This document shows positions 35,262-43,195 of a stretch of DNA of 64,000 bases, one piece after another. The position numbers and the translations under genes were made by a program. The stretch is from the NCBI RefSeq assembly GCF_036240795.1, contig NZ_CP108454.1, positions 4,526,001-4,590,000 on the forward strand. Reading direction: 5' to 3'. Position 1 is the first letter of the stretch. Every line of letters begins with the position of its first letter. The notes under the pieces are model-generated. The model was given only the letters and a program-made list of their open reading frames with translations. It did no database searches and had not been told where the DNA came from. This stretch comes from Streptomyces sp. NBC_01268 (GTDB taxonomy: Bacteria > Actinomycetota > Actinomycetes > Streptomycetales > Streptomycetaceae).

Positions 35262-35273
35262 CGCGGTCCCGCA

Positions 35274-35327
35274 GGGGCCGCCCGATGTCCGTCCGTCACG
35301 GCGGCGGACGTCGGGCGGCCCCTTTTT
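35274..35327 (+). terminator. Strong intrinsic terminator after the MFS exporter
   Basis: An 18-bp stem (35274-35291 with 35305-35322, one G-U pair) is followed by TTTTT, the clearest classical terminator in the window. Confidence 0.95.
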
Positions 35328-35369
35328 CGCGCCCGTATCCGCGCCCGTACCCGGTCGAAGGAGTCCGCA

Positions 35370-36593
35370 GTGGATTTGAACACCAGAGCCGTTCATGTCG
35401 TCAATCAGCCTTTCCAGCAGGGGAGTTGGCCGCTCTCCGTTCCTCTCGTCCAGTCCTCCGCCTTCGCCTTCTCCTCCGCCGACGAGCTCGCCGGGGCCAT
35501 GGCCGGCCCCGACGGCCAGTACGTCTACAGCCGGCGCGGCAACCCGACCGTACGGGCCCTGGAGCAGACGCTCGCCGGGCTCGAAGGGGGTGCCGGGGCC
35601 ATCGCCTTCGCCTCCGGGATGGGGGCGATCAGCGGGGTGTTCCTCGCGCTCCTCAAGCCGGGGGACCGGGTGGTCGCGCAGCGGTGTCTGTACGGGGGGA
35701 CCTTCGCCGTCCTGTCGGATCTGGCGCAGCGGTACGGGATCGAGGTCGTGTACGTCTCCGGTGACGAGGTCGCCGAGTTCGAGGAGGCGGCCGTGCATCC
35801 GGCCACCCGGCTGCTCGTGCTGGAGACCCTCGCGAACCCCACCGGCCAGGTGGCCGACCTGCCGGGGCTGCTGGCGGCGGCCCGCCGGCTGGGGGTGACC
35901 AGCGTCGTCGACAACTCGCTCGCCTCGCCGGTGCTGTGCCGCCCGATCGAGCTGGGCGCGGACGTGGTCGTGCACTCCACCACCAAGTACCTCTCGGGCC
36001 ACTCGGACGTGCTCGGCGGCGCCGCCGTCTTCGCGGACGACGCGCTGCGCCGGAAGGTGTGGCCGCGCACGGTCGAACTGGGCGCCTGCGCCGACCCGTT
36101 CGCCGCCTGGCTGACGCTGCGCGGGATACCGACGCTGCCGCTGCGGATGCGGGAGCACTGCGCCAACGCGGCGGTCCTCGCGGAGCGGCTCGCGGGCCGC
36201 CGCGACGTGGCCGCGGTGCACTACCCGTGGCTGGCCGGGCACCCCTCGTACGACACGGCCCGCAAGGTGCTCTCCGGTGGCGGCGGGCTGCTCTCCTTCG
36301 AGCTGGCCGGCGGCCGGGAGGCGGGGAGGGCCTTCATCGAGCGGGTGCGGGTGGCGAAGCTGGCGCTGTCGCTGGGCGGGGTGGAGAGCCTGGTGACCCA
36401 TCCGGCCTCCACCTCCCACCGGGAGCTGGACGCCGAGGCGCTGGCGGCGGCCGGGATCGCGCCCGGTCTGGTGCGCATGTCGGTCGGTATCGAGGGGGTC
36501 GAGGACCTGTGGAGCGACATCGAGCGCGCGCTCGCCCACGGAGGCGGTGAAGACCCCGGCGGATGGGGTCATGTGAGCCTTCTTTTGGGTTGA
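35370..36593 (+). CDS. Trans-sulfuration-family PLP enzyme (methionine gamma-lyase / cystathionine gamma-synthase type)
   Basis: A 407-residue Cys/Met-metabolism PLP enzyme that catalyses either gamma-elimination of methionine/cystathionine or gamma-replacement with O-activated homoserine. The cofactor lysine is Lys206 in HSTTKYLSGHSD; YSRRGNPTVRALEQTLAGLEG and ETLANPTGQVADL are typical. The start is GTG 35370 with GAAGGAG in front. It directly precedes the promoter of a SAM-cycle cluster, so it might supply homocysteine or recycle methionine there, but the two are not proven to be one unit. Exact reaction is not decidable from sequence alone. Confidence 0.85.
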   Translation: MDLNTRAVHVVNQPFQQGSWPLSVPLVQSSAFAFSSADELAGAMAGPDGQYVYSRRGNPTVRALEQTLAGLEGGAGAIAFASGMGAISGVFLALLKPGDRVVAQRCLYGGTFAVLSDLAQRYGIEVVYVSGDEVAEFEEAAVHPATRLLVLETLANPTGQVADLPGLLAAARRLGVTSVVDNSLASPVLCRPIELGADVVVHSTTKYLSGHSDVLGGAAVFADDALRRKVWPRTVELGACADPFAAWLTLRGIPTLPLRMREHCANAAVLAERLAGRRDVAAVHYPWLAGHPSYDTARKVLSGGGGLLSFELAGGREAGRAFIERVRVAKLALSLGGVESLVTHPASTSHRELDAEALAAAGIAPGLVRMSVGIEGVEDLWSDIERALAHGGGEDPGGWGHVSLLLG

Positions 36594-36619
36594 CAAAATA
36601 AATGAGCAATTCGTAGATT
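36590..36619 (+). promoter_or_regulatory. Sigma-70-type promoter at the head of the biosynthetic cluster
   Basis: TTGACA (36590-36595) is a perfect -35 box and TAGATT (36614-36619) a good -10, with 18 bases between. The -35 overlaps the stop codon of the PLP gene. The flanking 60 bases are AT-rich, unlike the rest of the region. It should drive the MaoC gene and the operon that follows. Confidence 0.75.
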
Positions 36620-36677
36620 GGGTAGTGCCAAGGAACAAAGGAACGAACGACCACTCCTAGGTCAAGGGGGGCGCGTG

Positions 36678-37241
36678 ATGCGCTACTTCGAGGACTTCCG
36701 GCCCGGCGACGTCCACGAGCTGGGCACCGTCACCGTCACGGCGGAGGAGGTGCTGGAGTTCGGCAGGCGCTTCGATCCGCAGCCCTTCCACACGGACCCC
36801 GAGCTCGCCGCGGAATCGCAGTTCGGCGGCCTGATCGCCAGCGGCTTCCACACCCAGTCGATGTTCATGCGGCGCTACGTCGACGGCCTGCTCGCCTACA
36901 GCTTCTGCATGGGCTCGCCCGGGATCGACGAGGTGCGCTATCTGCGCCCCGTGCGCCCGGGCGACGTCCTCACGGCGCGGGTGGAGATCCTTGGCGCCAC
37001 CCCGTCGCCGTTCAACCCCACCAGCGGGACCGTCAAGCCGCGCTGCACGCTGGTGGGCGCCGACGGGACGGCCGTGTTCAGCATGATCCTGCACAGCATC
37101 TTCCGGCGCCGCCCCGCCGGGACCGAGGCCGGCCATCTGTCGTCGATGTCCGCGGCCGAGGACCCCGTCGGGTGCTGCTCGCGCCCGCGCACGCACGCGT
37201 CCGCCGAGGAGACCGCACCCGCAGTGGCCATGAGCGCCTGA
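36678..37241 (+). CDS. MaoC-like dehydratase/hydratase
   Basis: A 187-residue hot-dog-fold protein. FGRRFDPQPFHTDPELAAESQFGGLIASGFHTQSM is the motif of MaoC-type enoyl-thioester hydratases, with the catalytic Asp and His. The C-terminal 35 residues are low-complexity and not part of the fold. It presumably acts on a carrier- or CoA-bound acyl intermediate of the cluster. ATG 36678 follows a GGGGGG ribosome binding site. It is first in the cluster after the promoter. Confidence 0.82.
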   Translation: MRYFEDFRPGDVHELGTVTVTAEEVLEFGRRFDPQPFHTDPELAAESQFGGLIASGFHTQSMFMRRYVDGLLAYSFCMGSPGIDEVRYLRPVRPGDVLTARVEILGATPSPFNPTSGTVKPRCTLVGADGTAVFSMILHSIFRRRPAGTEAGHLSSMSAAEDPVGCCSRPRTHASAEETAPAVAMSA

Positions 37242-37378
37242 CCTGGACCTGAACAGGCACGCGACCGAGCACGGCCGTCCGCACGACCAGTCAGCGAGTA
37301 CGGCGGGTGCGGCCCGCGTCACCCCGCCTCACCCGCACCGCCCGAACCGCCCGCAATCCAAGTGAAGGGGGACCTCCT

Positions 37379-38221
37379 GTGGAGGCCGTATCCCGCACCG
37401 CCCAGTGGACCGCCGCGGCGCGCGCCCTGGAGACCGAGCGCGAGGACCGGCTGTTCGCCGATCCGTACGCGCGCACCGTCGCCGACCAGATCGGCTTCGA
37501 ACTGCTCGAGCGCTACGACGGGGGCGGCATCGTGCCGTTCCTCGCCATCCGCACCACCTACCTGGACCGCGCCATCGTCGCGGCGGTGCAGGAGCGCGGC
37601 ATCCGCCAGGTGGTCTTCCTCGCCGCCGGCATGGACACCCGGTTCTTCCGGCTGCCCTGGCCCGACGGCGTCACCGTCTACGAGCTCGACCGCCCGGCCC
37701 TCCTGGAGGCCAAGGCCGAGATGCTGAAGGACGAGCCGCAGCCGGCCGGCCGCACCCGCGTGCCGATCCCGGTCGACCTCACGCAGGACTGGACCGGCCC
37801 CCTGAAGGAGGCCGGATGGAAGAGCGACGAGCCCGTGCTGTGGGTCGTCGAGGGCCTGCTCTTCTTCCTGCCGGAGGAGGCCGTGCGCACCCTCATCTCG
37901 ACGCTCTCCGCGCACGCGGCGCCCGGCTCCGTGCTGCTCGGCGACGTCATCTCCCGGGCCGCCCTGGAGAACCCGCTCGCCCGCACCTTCATGAACGCGC
38001 TGAAGGAGGACGGCAACCCGTGGCTCTTCGGCACCGAGGAGCCCGAGGCGCTGCTCGACGCCTGCGGCTGGGCCGTGCGCGAGGTCAGGCAGCCGGGTGA
38101 GCCCGGCGCCGACTTCGACCGCTGGCCCTACCCGGTCCCGGCCCGCAACGTGCCCCGCGTGCCCCGCTCCTTCCTGTTCACCTGCGACCTGCCCGGATAC
38201 GAGGAGGAGACGGCCGCATGA
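37379..38221 (+). CDS. SAM-dependent methyltransferase (LCMT/TIGR00027 family)
   Basis: A 280-residue class I methyltransferase of the leucine-carboxyl-methyltransferase-like family common in actinomycetes. VVFLAAGMDTRFFRLPWP is motif I, with VYELDRP as the acidic SAM-ribose strand and WVVEGLLFFLPEEAV beyond. The N-terminus RTAQWTAAARALETEREDRLFADPYA is typical. GTG 37379 is chosen because GAAGGGGGA precedes it. The stop overlaps the next start (ATGA). Substrate unknown; carboxylate or alcohol methylation are options. Confidence 0.85.
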   Translation: MEAVSRTAQWTAAARALETEREDRLFADPYARTVADQIGFELLERYDGGGIVPFLAIRTTYLDRAIVAAVQERGIRQVVFLAAGMDTRFFRLPWPDGVTVYELDRPALLEAKAEMLKDEPQPAGRTRVPIPVDLTQDWTGPLKEAGWKSDEPVLWVVEGLLFFLPEEAVRTLISTLSAHAAPGSVLLGDVISRAALENPLARTFMNALKEDGNPWLFGTEEPEALLDACGWAVREVRQPGEPGADFDRWPYPVPARNVPRVPRSFLFTCDLPGYEEETAA

Positions 38222-39261
38222 GCGCCCAGGACTTCCACCAGAGAGTCATCACCGACGCCGGCGCGGCCGTGCGCGGCCTCACCGTCGCCCTCGGCGAGCG
38301 GCTCGGCCTGTACAAGGCGCTCGCCGAGCACGGTCCGCTGACCGCGGGTGAGCTCGCCGGGAAGACCGGCACCAACGAGCGGTACATCGAGGAGTGGCTG
38401 CACGCCCAGCTCTCCGCCGGGTACGTCGAGCGGCACCCGAGCTCGCTCACGTACACGCTGCCCGCCGACCACGTCGAGGTGCTGGCCGACCCCACCGCCG
38501 TCACCTTCGCCGCCGGCTTCTTCACCGCCCTCAAGGCGCTGTACGCCACCGAGGACCTCCTCGCCGAGGCGTACAGGACCGGCGACGGCGTCGGCTGGGC
38601 CGAGCACGACGCGGCCCTCGACACCGGCATGGGCTCCTTCTTCCAGCCGACCTACGAGCACAAGCTGGTCCCGGACTGGCTGCCCGCCCTGCACGAGGTG
38701 ACCGACAAGCTGGACGCCGGCGGCACCGTCGTGGACGTCGGCTGCGGCGTCGGCCACACCACGCTGCTCATCGCCAAGGCCTTCCCGAACGCCACCGTGC
38801 ACGGCTTCGACTACTCCGAAGAGGCCATCAACATCGCCCGGCAGCTCGCCGAGGAGGCCGGCCTGTCCGACCGCGTCGTCTTCGAGGTCGCCTCCGCCGA
38901 CGACTACCCGGGCACCGGCTACGACCTGGTCTGCTTCTTCAACGCCCTGCACGACATGGGCGACCCGGTCGCCGCCGCCCAGCACGTGCTCGGGTCGCTG
39001 GACGCGGACGGCACCTGGATGCTCGTCGAGTCGAACGTGTCGCCCGCCGACATCGACACCCAGACCCCCGCGGCCCGCATGTTCATGGCCCTGTCCGCCG
39101 TGATGTGCCTGCCCGTCGCCGTCGCCCAGCGCGGCCCGCACGCGCTCGGCAACCACTCGGGCGAGAAGGCCTTCCGCGCCATCGCCGAGGAGGCGGGCTT
39201 CACCCGCTGGCGGCGCGCCACCGAGACCCCGGTCAACGCGGTCTACGAGGTCCGTCCCTGA
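38218..39261 (+). CDS. SAM-dependent methyltransferase with winged-helix N-domain
   Basis: A 347-residue methyltransferase: an N-terminal winged helix (residues 1-90: YKALAEHGPLTAGELAGKTG) like that of O-methyltransferases of antibiotic pathways and of Rv2258c, followed by a Rossmann domain with motif I VVDVGCGVGHTTLLIA (about residue 173) and FNALHDMGDP. Substrate unknown. ATGA overlap with the upstream methyltransferase gene implies co-translation. A repeat-containing gap separates it from the diiron oxygenase gene. Confidence 0.9.
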   Translation: MSAQDFHQRVITDAGAAVRGLTVALGERLGLYKALAEHGPLTAGELAGKTGTNERYIEEWLHAQLSAGYVERHPSSLTYTLPADHVEVLADPTAVTFAAGFFTALKALYATEDLLAEAYRTGDGVGWAEHDAALDTGMGSFFQPTYEHKLVPDWLPALHEVTDKLDAGGTVVDVGCGVGHTTLLIAKAFPNATVHGFDYSEEAINIARQLAEEAGLSDRVVFEVASADDYPGTGYDLVCFFNALHDMGDPVAAAQHVLGSLDADGTWMLVESNVSPADIDTQTPAARMFMALSAVMCLPVAVAQRGPHALGNHSGEKAFRAIAEEAGFTRWRRATETPVNAVYEVRP

Positions 39262-39270
39262 GGGATCCCT

Positions 39271-39320
39271 CCGACAGTCCGGCCCTGAGGGTTTCCCACC
39301 CCGACAGTCCGGCCCTGCGG
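39271..39320 (+). repeat. 20-base direct repeat between methyltransferase and oxygenase genes
   Basis: CCGACAGTCCGGCCCTGAGG (39271-39290) recurs 30 bases later with one mismatch (39301-39320). A degenerate third version precedes it. The 120-base gap to the AurF gene holds no gene. Possible regulator-binding sites or a duplication scar. Confidence 0.75.
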
Positions 39321-39381
39321 CTCCCCGGGTCCCGTCCGGCCCCCCGAGCCCATCGCCCCACGAGTCCCGAGGAGTCACACC

Positions 39382-40275
39382 ATGGGCGTCACCGCCCCGC
39401 TGCCCGTCACCGACCGGTTCATGGAGGTCCTGGAGCGCCTCAGCGAGCGTTCCGTCGAGGACTACTACAACCCGTACCAGACCTTCCAGTGGCCCGAGAC
39501 GCTGGAGGAGAACCGCTACTGGATGACGCCGGAGCTGCTCACCGTCTACGGCACCGAGCACTTCGACACCCTCGGTGAGGAAACGCTTCAGCGCCTCTCG
39601 AAGTGGGAGTCCATCAACTTCTACAGCCTCAACGTGCACGGCATCCGCGAGCTCCTCATCGAGGTCGTCGGCCGGATCCACATGCCGGGCTTCGAGGTCC
39701 CGTCGGACTTCTTCCACCACTTCATCGGTGAGGAGAACGAACACATGTGGTTCTTCTCCGAGTTCTGCCGGCGCTACGGCAACAAGATCTACGGCTCCAC
39801 CGCCATGCGCGCCGACGCCGCCTGGGAGCCCGAGGTCGAGAACTTCCTGGTCTTCACCCGCATCCTGTTCTTCGAGGAGCTGGTCGACCACTACAACTCC
39901 CGGATGGCCAAGGACGCCTCCCTGTGCCACACCATCCGTGAGGTCAACCGCATCCACCACCAGGACGAGTCCCGGCACATCGCCTTCGGCCGCGAGCTGG
40001 TCTCGCTGCTGTTCCAGCGCATGTGCCAGGCCGTGAGCGCGGAGCGGGTCCGGGAGGTCGAGGCGTACCTCAAGCGGTACGTCGTCTACAGCACCAACTC
40101 GCTCTACAACCCCCACGTGTACCGGGACGCCGGCATCCCCGACCCGCTCGCGCTGCGCAACGCCCTCGTCGCCGACGAGCGCCGCCGCCCGCACGAGCGC
40201 AAGGCGATCCGCAAGCCGCTGTCCTTCTTCCTGAAGACCGGGATCTTCACCGACGACACGCTGCCCGTCGTCTGA
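39382..40275 (+). CDS. AurF-family diiron N-oxygenase
   Basis: A 297-residue non-haem diiron oxygenase of the AurF/CmlI family, which oxidise aryl or other amines to hydroxylamine, nitroso or nitro groups. The expected ligands are visible: Glu90, the pair Glu118/His121 in EENEH, Glu165 or Glu166 in FFEELVDHYN, and His192, Glu196, His199 in HHQDESRH. The spacing matches the family pattern E-x(28)-ExxH ... E-x(27)-H-x3-E-x2-H. GAGGAG precedes ATG. In this context it most likely acts on an amino group presented by the carrier protein encoded three genes later; the true substrate is unknown. Confidence 0.88.
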   Translation: MGVTAPLPVTDRFMEVLERLSERSVEDYYNPYQTFQWPETLEENRYWMTPELLTVYGTEHFDTLGEETLQRLSKWESINFYSLNVHGIRELLIEVVGRIHMPGFEVPSDFFHHFIGEENEHMWFFSEFCRRYGNKIYGSTAMRADAAWEPEVENFLVFTRILFFEELVDHYNSRMAKDASLCHTIREVNRIHHQDESRHIAFGRELVSLLFQRMCQAVSAERVREVEAYLKRYVVYSTNSLYNPHVYRDAGIPDPLALRNALVADERRRPHERKAIRKPLSFFLKTGIFTDDTLPVV

Positions 40276-40362
40276 ACCCGCCCAGGAGACCTCCCCGGAG
40301 ACCCGGACCTCCCCGGAGCCCGGACCTTCCCGGAGACCTCCCACCCGAGAGGTGACGAGACC

Positions 40363-41250
40363 ATGACCTTGACGAGCCCCGAGACCGTCGGGGAGACCAG
40401 GGGCCTGCCCACGATGGGCCCCGAGGGGACCCGCCTGCTGCGGCTCCTCGACGACACCTTCGAAGGCTGGGGAGTGGCCGCGGGCGCCCGCCCGATGACC
40501 ATGCCCCCGCTGCTGCCGGCCGCCGAGCTGGCCAAGCTGGACTACTACGACAACTTCCCCCACCAGGCCGTCGTCGCCACCTCGCTCGACCTGGAGCGAC
40601 GCGCGACCGACCCCATCTCCGCCGACACCGGCCGCTTTCCGACCGCCGCGCTCGAACCGGCCGCGCTCGGACTGCCCTCGGCGTCCTGCTACGCCGTCTA
40701 CCTGACGCACCAGGGCCACCGGGTCGCCGACGACACCCTCGTCACGATCTGCTCCTGGTGCTACCGCAAGGAGACGCACTACGAGGGCATGCGGCGCCAG
40801 CTCGGCTTCCGCATGAGGGAGATCGTGGCCATCGGCGCGCAGCAGCACGCCGAGCACCACCTGGCCGACTTCACCGCCCGCATCCACGCCTTCGCCGCGG
40901 CGCTCGACCTGCCGCTGCGCAAGGAGGCCGCCTGCGACCCCTTCTTCGACAAGGGGACGTCGAAGGCCGTGCTCCAGCGGCTCACGCCGGTGAAGTACGA
41001 GTTCCTGTACGAGGACCTGGCCATCGCCTCGGTCAACACGCACCGGAACTTCTTCGGCGACCGCTGCGACATCACCCTGGAGTCGACCGGCAGCCCGGCC
41101 TTCACCAGCTGCGTCGCCTTCGGTCTGGAGCGCTGGCTGTCGGCGCTGACCCGGCGCCACGGCAGCTGGGAGTCCGCCACCCAGGCGGTGCTCGACGCGA
41201 ACGCCCGTCTGAGGGCCGATGCGAGTCTCGCGGCCGGGCCGGTGGTCTGA
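40363..41250 (+). CDS. SerRS-like amino acid:carrier-protein ligase
   Basis: A 295-residue paralogue of the catalytic core of seryl-tRNA synthetase that lacks the tRNA-binding arm and activates an amino acid, then loads it on a phosphopantetheine carrier protein. The three likely zinc ligands are Cys109 (ASCYAVY), Glu153 (MREIVAIG) and Cys250 (TSCVAFGLERW); the last also gives class II motif 3. The block CSWCYRKETHYEGMRRQLGFRMREIVAIG is nearly diagnostic. Characterised relatives prefer glycine or alanine. An acpS gene and a free carrier gene follow, which supports this role. Confidence 0.88.
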   Translation: MTLTSPETVGETRGLPTMGPEGTRLLRLLDDTFEGWGVAAGARPMTMPPLLPAAELAKLDYYDNFPHQAVVATSLDLERRATDPISADTGRFPTAALEPAALGLPSASCYAVYLTHQGHRVADDTLVTICSWCYRKETHYEGMRRQLGFRMREIVAIGAQQHAEHHLADFTARIHAFAAALDLPLRKEAACDPFFDKGTSKAVLQRLTPVKYEFLYEDLAIASVNTHRNFFGDRCDITLESTGSPAFTSCVAFGLERWLSALTRRHGSWESATQAVLDANARLRADASLAAGPVV

Positions 41251-41251
41251 C

Positions 41252-41710
41252 GTGTCGGCCCGTCCCGTGGCACCGCCGGCGGGCGGCCTGGGCTGGGCGA
41301 ACCTCGGCATGGACATCGTGTCCGTCAACCGTGTCCGCAGGCTTCTCGCGCAGTACGGGGAGAAGTTCTTCGAGCGGATGCTCACCCCCGGTGAACTCGA
41401 CGACTGCCGTACCTCCGGCGGGCTCGACGTGCTGAGCCTGTGCGGGCGGATCGCGGCCAAGGAAGCGGCCTTCAAGACGTTACGGGTCCGCGGCAGGTTC
41501 CTGCCCTGGCCGGACATCGTCGTACGCCGCTCCGAGGGCGGCTGGCCGCTCGTGGAGCTGCACGGGCCCGCGGCCGAGATGGCCGCCGAGTCCGGCATCT
41601 CCGAGATCACCGTGTCCATCAGCCACGACGTGGACTACGCGGTCGCGGTCGCCGCGCCGATCATCGCCCCCACCCCTTCCGCCCCCACCCCCTCACAGCA
41701 GCAGCAGTAG
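41252..41710 (+). CDS. acpS: AcpS-type 4'-phosphopantetheinyl transferase (TTA codon)
   Basis: A 152-residue AcpS-type transferase, which uses CoA to attach phosphopantetheine to a carrier protein serine. The metal motif is GMDIVSVNRVRRLL, followed by RIAAKEAAFKTLR (catalytic Glu and Lys), and SISHDVDYA. The C-terminus ends in a Gln-rich tail. GTG 41252 is taken as start, one base after the preceding stop. The Leu codon in KTL (41480-41482) is TTA, the rare codon read only by bldA tRNA, so this protein should appear only in developmental/antibiotic phase. The likely partner is the next gene. Confidence 0.88.
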   Translation: MSARPVAPPAGGLGWANLGMDIVSVNRVRRLLAQYGEKFFERMLTPGELDDCRTSGGLDVLSLCGRIAAKEAAFKTLRVRGRFLPWPDIVVRRSEGGWPLVELHGPAAEMAAESGISEITVSISHDVDYAVAVAAPIIAPTPSAPTPSQQQQ

Positions 41711-41727
41711 CTAAAAGGAGAGCAATC

Positions 41728-41979
41728 ATGGCCGACGGCCTGCAGACGGTGAAGAGCTGGATCCTCGAGCGCCACCCGGAGCGCGACGACATCGCGTCCG
41801 ACCTCGACCTGATCGAGAACCGGCTCATCGACTCGCTGTCCTTCGTCGAGTTCGTCTTCCTGCTGGAGCAGGAGAGCGGCACCGCGATCCAGATGGAGAC
41901 CCTGGAGGTCGACTCCATCCGGACCCTCGCCGCCATCGAGCAGCACTTCTTCAAGACCCCGGCGGAGGCCCAGGCATGA
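41728..41979 (+). CDS. Free-standing acyl/peptidyl carrier protein
   Basis: An 83-residue carrier with the phosphopantetheine serine in [16 protein letters not shown], so Ser in the IDSLSF motif near residue 36. It probably holds the amino acid loaded by the SerRS-like ligase while the diiron oxygenase and methyltransferases act. It has the strongest ribosome binding site of the operon (AAAAGGAG, 8 bases before ATG). Its stop overlaps metK (ATGA). Confidence 0.9.
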   Translation: MADGLQTVKSWILERHPERDDIASDLDLIENRLIDSLSFVEFVFLLEQESGTAIQMETLEVDSIRTLAAIEQHFFKTPAEAQA

Positions 41980-43184
41980 GCCGCCGCCTGTTCACCTCGG
42001 AGTCCGTCACCGAGGGCCACCCCGACAAGATCGCCGACCGGATCAGCGACACCATCCTGGACGCGCTCCTGGCCCAGGACCCGTCCTCCCGCGTCGCCGT
42101 CGAGACCCTGATCACCACCGGTCAGGTCCACATCGCCGGCGAGGTCACCACCGGGGCGTACGCGCCGATCGCGCAGCTGGTCCGCGACGCCGTCCTCGAC
42201 ATCGGCTACGACTCCTCCGCGAAGGGCTTCGACGGCGCCTCCTGCGGCGTCTCGGTGTCCATCGGCGCCCAGTCGCCGGACATCGCGCAGGGCGTCGACA
42301 CCGCTCACGAGGCCCGGGTGGAGGGCGCGGAGGACGAGCTCGCCGGGCAGGGCGCCGGCGACCAGGGCCTCATGTTCGGCTACGCCTGCGACGACACCGC
42401 CGAGCTGATGCCGCTGCCGATCGCGCTGGCCCACCGCCTGTCGCGCCGGCTGACCGAGGTCCGCAAGAACGGCACCGTCCCGTACCTGCGGCCCGACGGC
42501 AAGACCCAGGTCACCATCGAGTACGACGGCGACAAGCCGGTCCGCCTCGACACGGTGGTCGTCTCCTCGCAGCACGCCGCCGACATCTCCGTCGAGGGCC
42601 TGCTCACCCCGGACGTGCGCGAGTACGTCGTCGAGCACGTCCTCAAGGAGCTCGTCGAGGAGGGCGTGACGCTGGAGTCCGACGGCTACCGGCTGCTGGT
42701 CAACCCGACCGGGAAGTTCGAGGTCGGCGGCCCGATGGGCGACGCCGGGCTCACCGGCCGGAAGATCATCATCGACACCTACGGCGGCATGGCCCGCCAC
42801 GGCGGCGGTGCCTTCTCCGGCAAGGACCCGTCGAAGGTGGACCGTTCGGCCGCCTACGCGATGCGCTGGGTGGCGAAGAACATCGTCGCCGCCGGACTCG
42901 CCCGCCGCGCCGAGGTGCAGGTCGCGTACGCGATCGGCAAGGCGGAGCCGGTCGGTCTCTTCGTGGAGACCTTCGGCACCGGGACCCTCCCGGACGAGCG
43001 CATCCAGGAGGCCGTGTCCGAGGTCTTCGACCTCCGGCCGGCCGCGATCATCCGCGACCTGGACCTGAAGCGGCCCATCTACGCGGCGACCGCCGCGTAC
43101 GGGCACTTCGGCCGGGAGCTGCCGGAGTTCACCTGGGAGCGCACCGACCGGGTGGAGCGGCTGAAGAAGGCCGCGGGGATCTGA
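41976..43184 (+). CDS. metK: S-adenosylmethionine synthetase
   Basis: A 402-residue cytoplasmic enzyme that makes SAM from methionine and [18 protein letters not shown], the methionine/ATP loop [15 protein letters not shown] and the P-loop-like [25 protein letters not shown] are all present. A Streptomyces chromosome normally has another metK elsewhere, so this is likely a second, pathway-dedicated copy. It is co-translated with the carrier gene and starts a complete SAM cycle. Confidence 0.96.
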   Translation: MSRRLFTSESVTEGHPDKIADRISDTILDALLAQDPSSRVAVETLITTGQVHIAGEVTTGAYAPIAQLVRDAVLDIGYDSSAKGFDGASCGVSVSIGAQSPDIAQGVDTAHEARVEGAEDELAGQGAGDQGLMFGYACDDTAELMPLPIALAHRLSRRLTEVRKNGTVPYLRPDGKTQVTIEYDGDKPVRLDTVVVSSQHAADISVEGLLTPDVREYVVEHVLKELVEEGVTLESDGYRLLVNPTGKFEVGGPMGDAGLTGRKIIIDTYGGMARHGGGAFSGKDPSKVDRSAAYAMRWVAKNIVAAGLARRAEVQVAYAIGKAEPVGLFVETFGTGTLPDERIQEAVSEVFDLRPAAIIRDLDLKRPIYAATAAYGHFGRELPEFTWERTDRVERLKKAAGI

Positions 43185-43195
43185 GGGGAGCTGGA

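Noticed and set aside
40363..41250. Ligase gene considered as a truncated seryl-tRNA synthetase pseudogene
   Set aside because: The length and zinc-ligand pattern match functional amino acid:carrier-protein ligases, and a carrier and AcpS gene are adjacent.
38128..41619. A 1163-residue minus-strand frame opposite the methyltransferase, oxygenase and ligase genes
   Set aside because: Conserved proteins on the plus strand explain the region; the antisense product has no recognisable motif.
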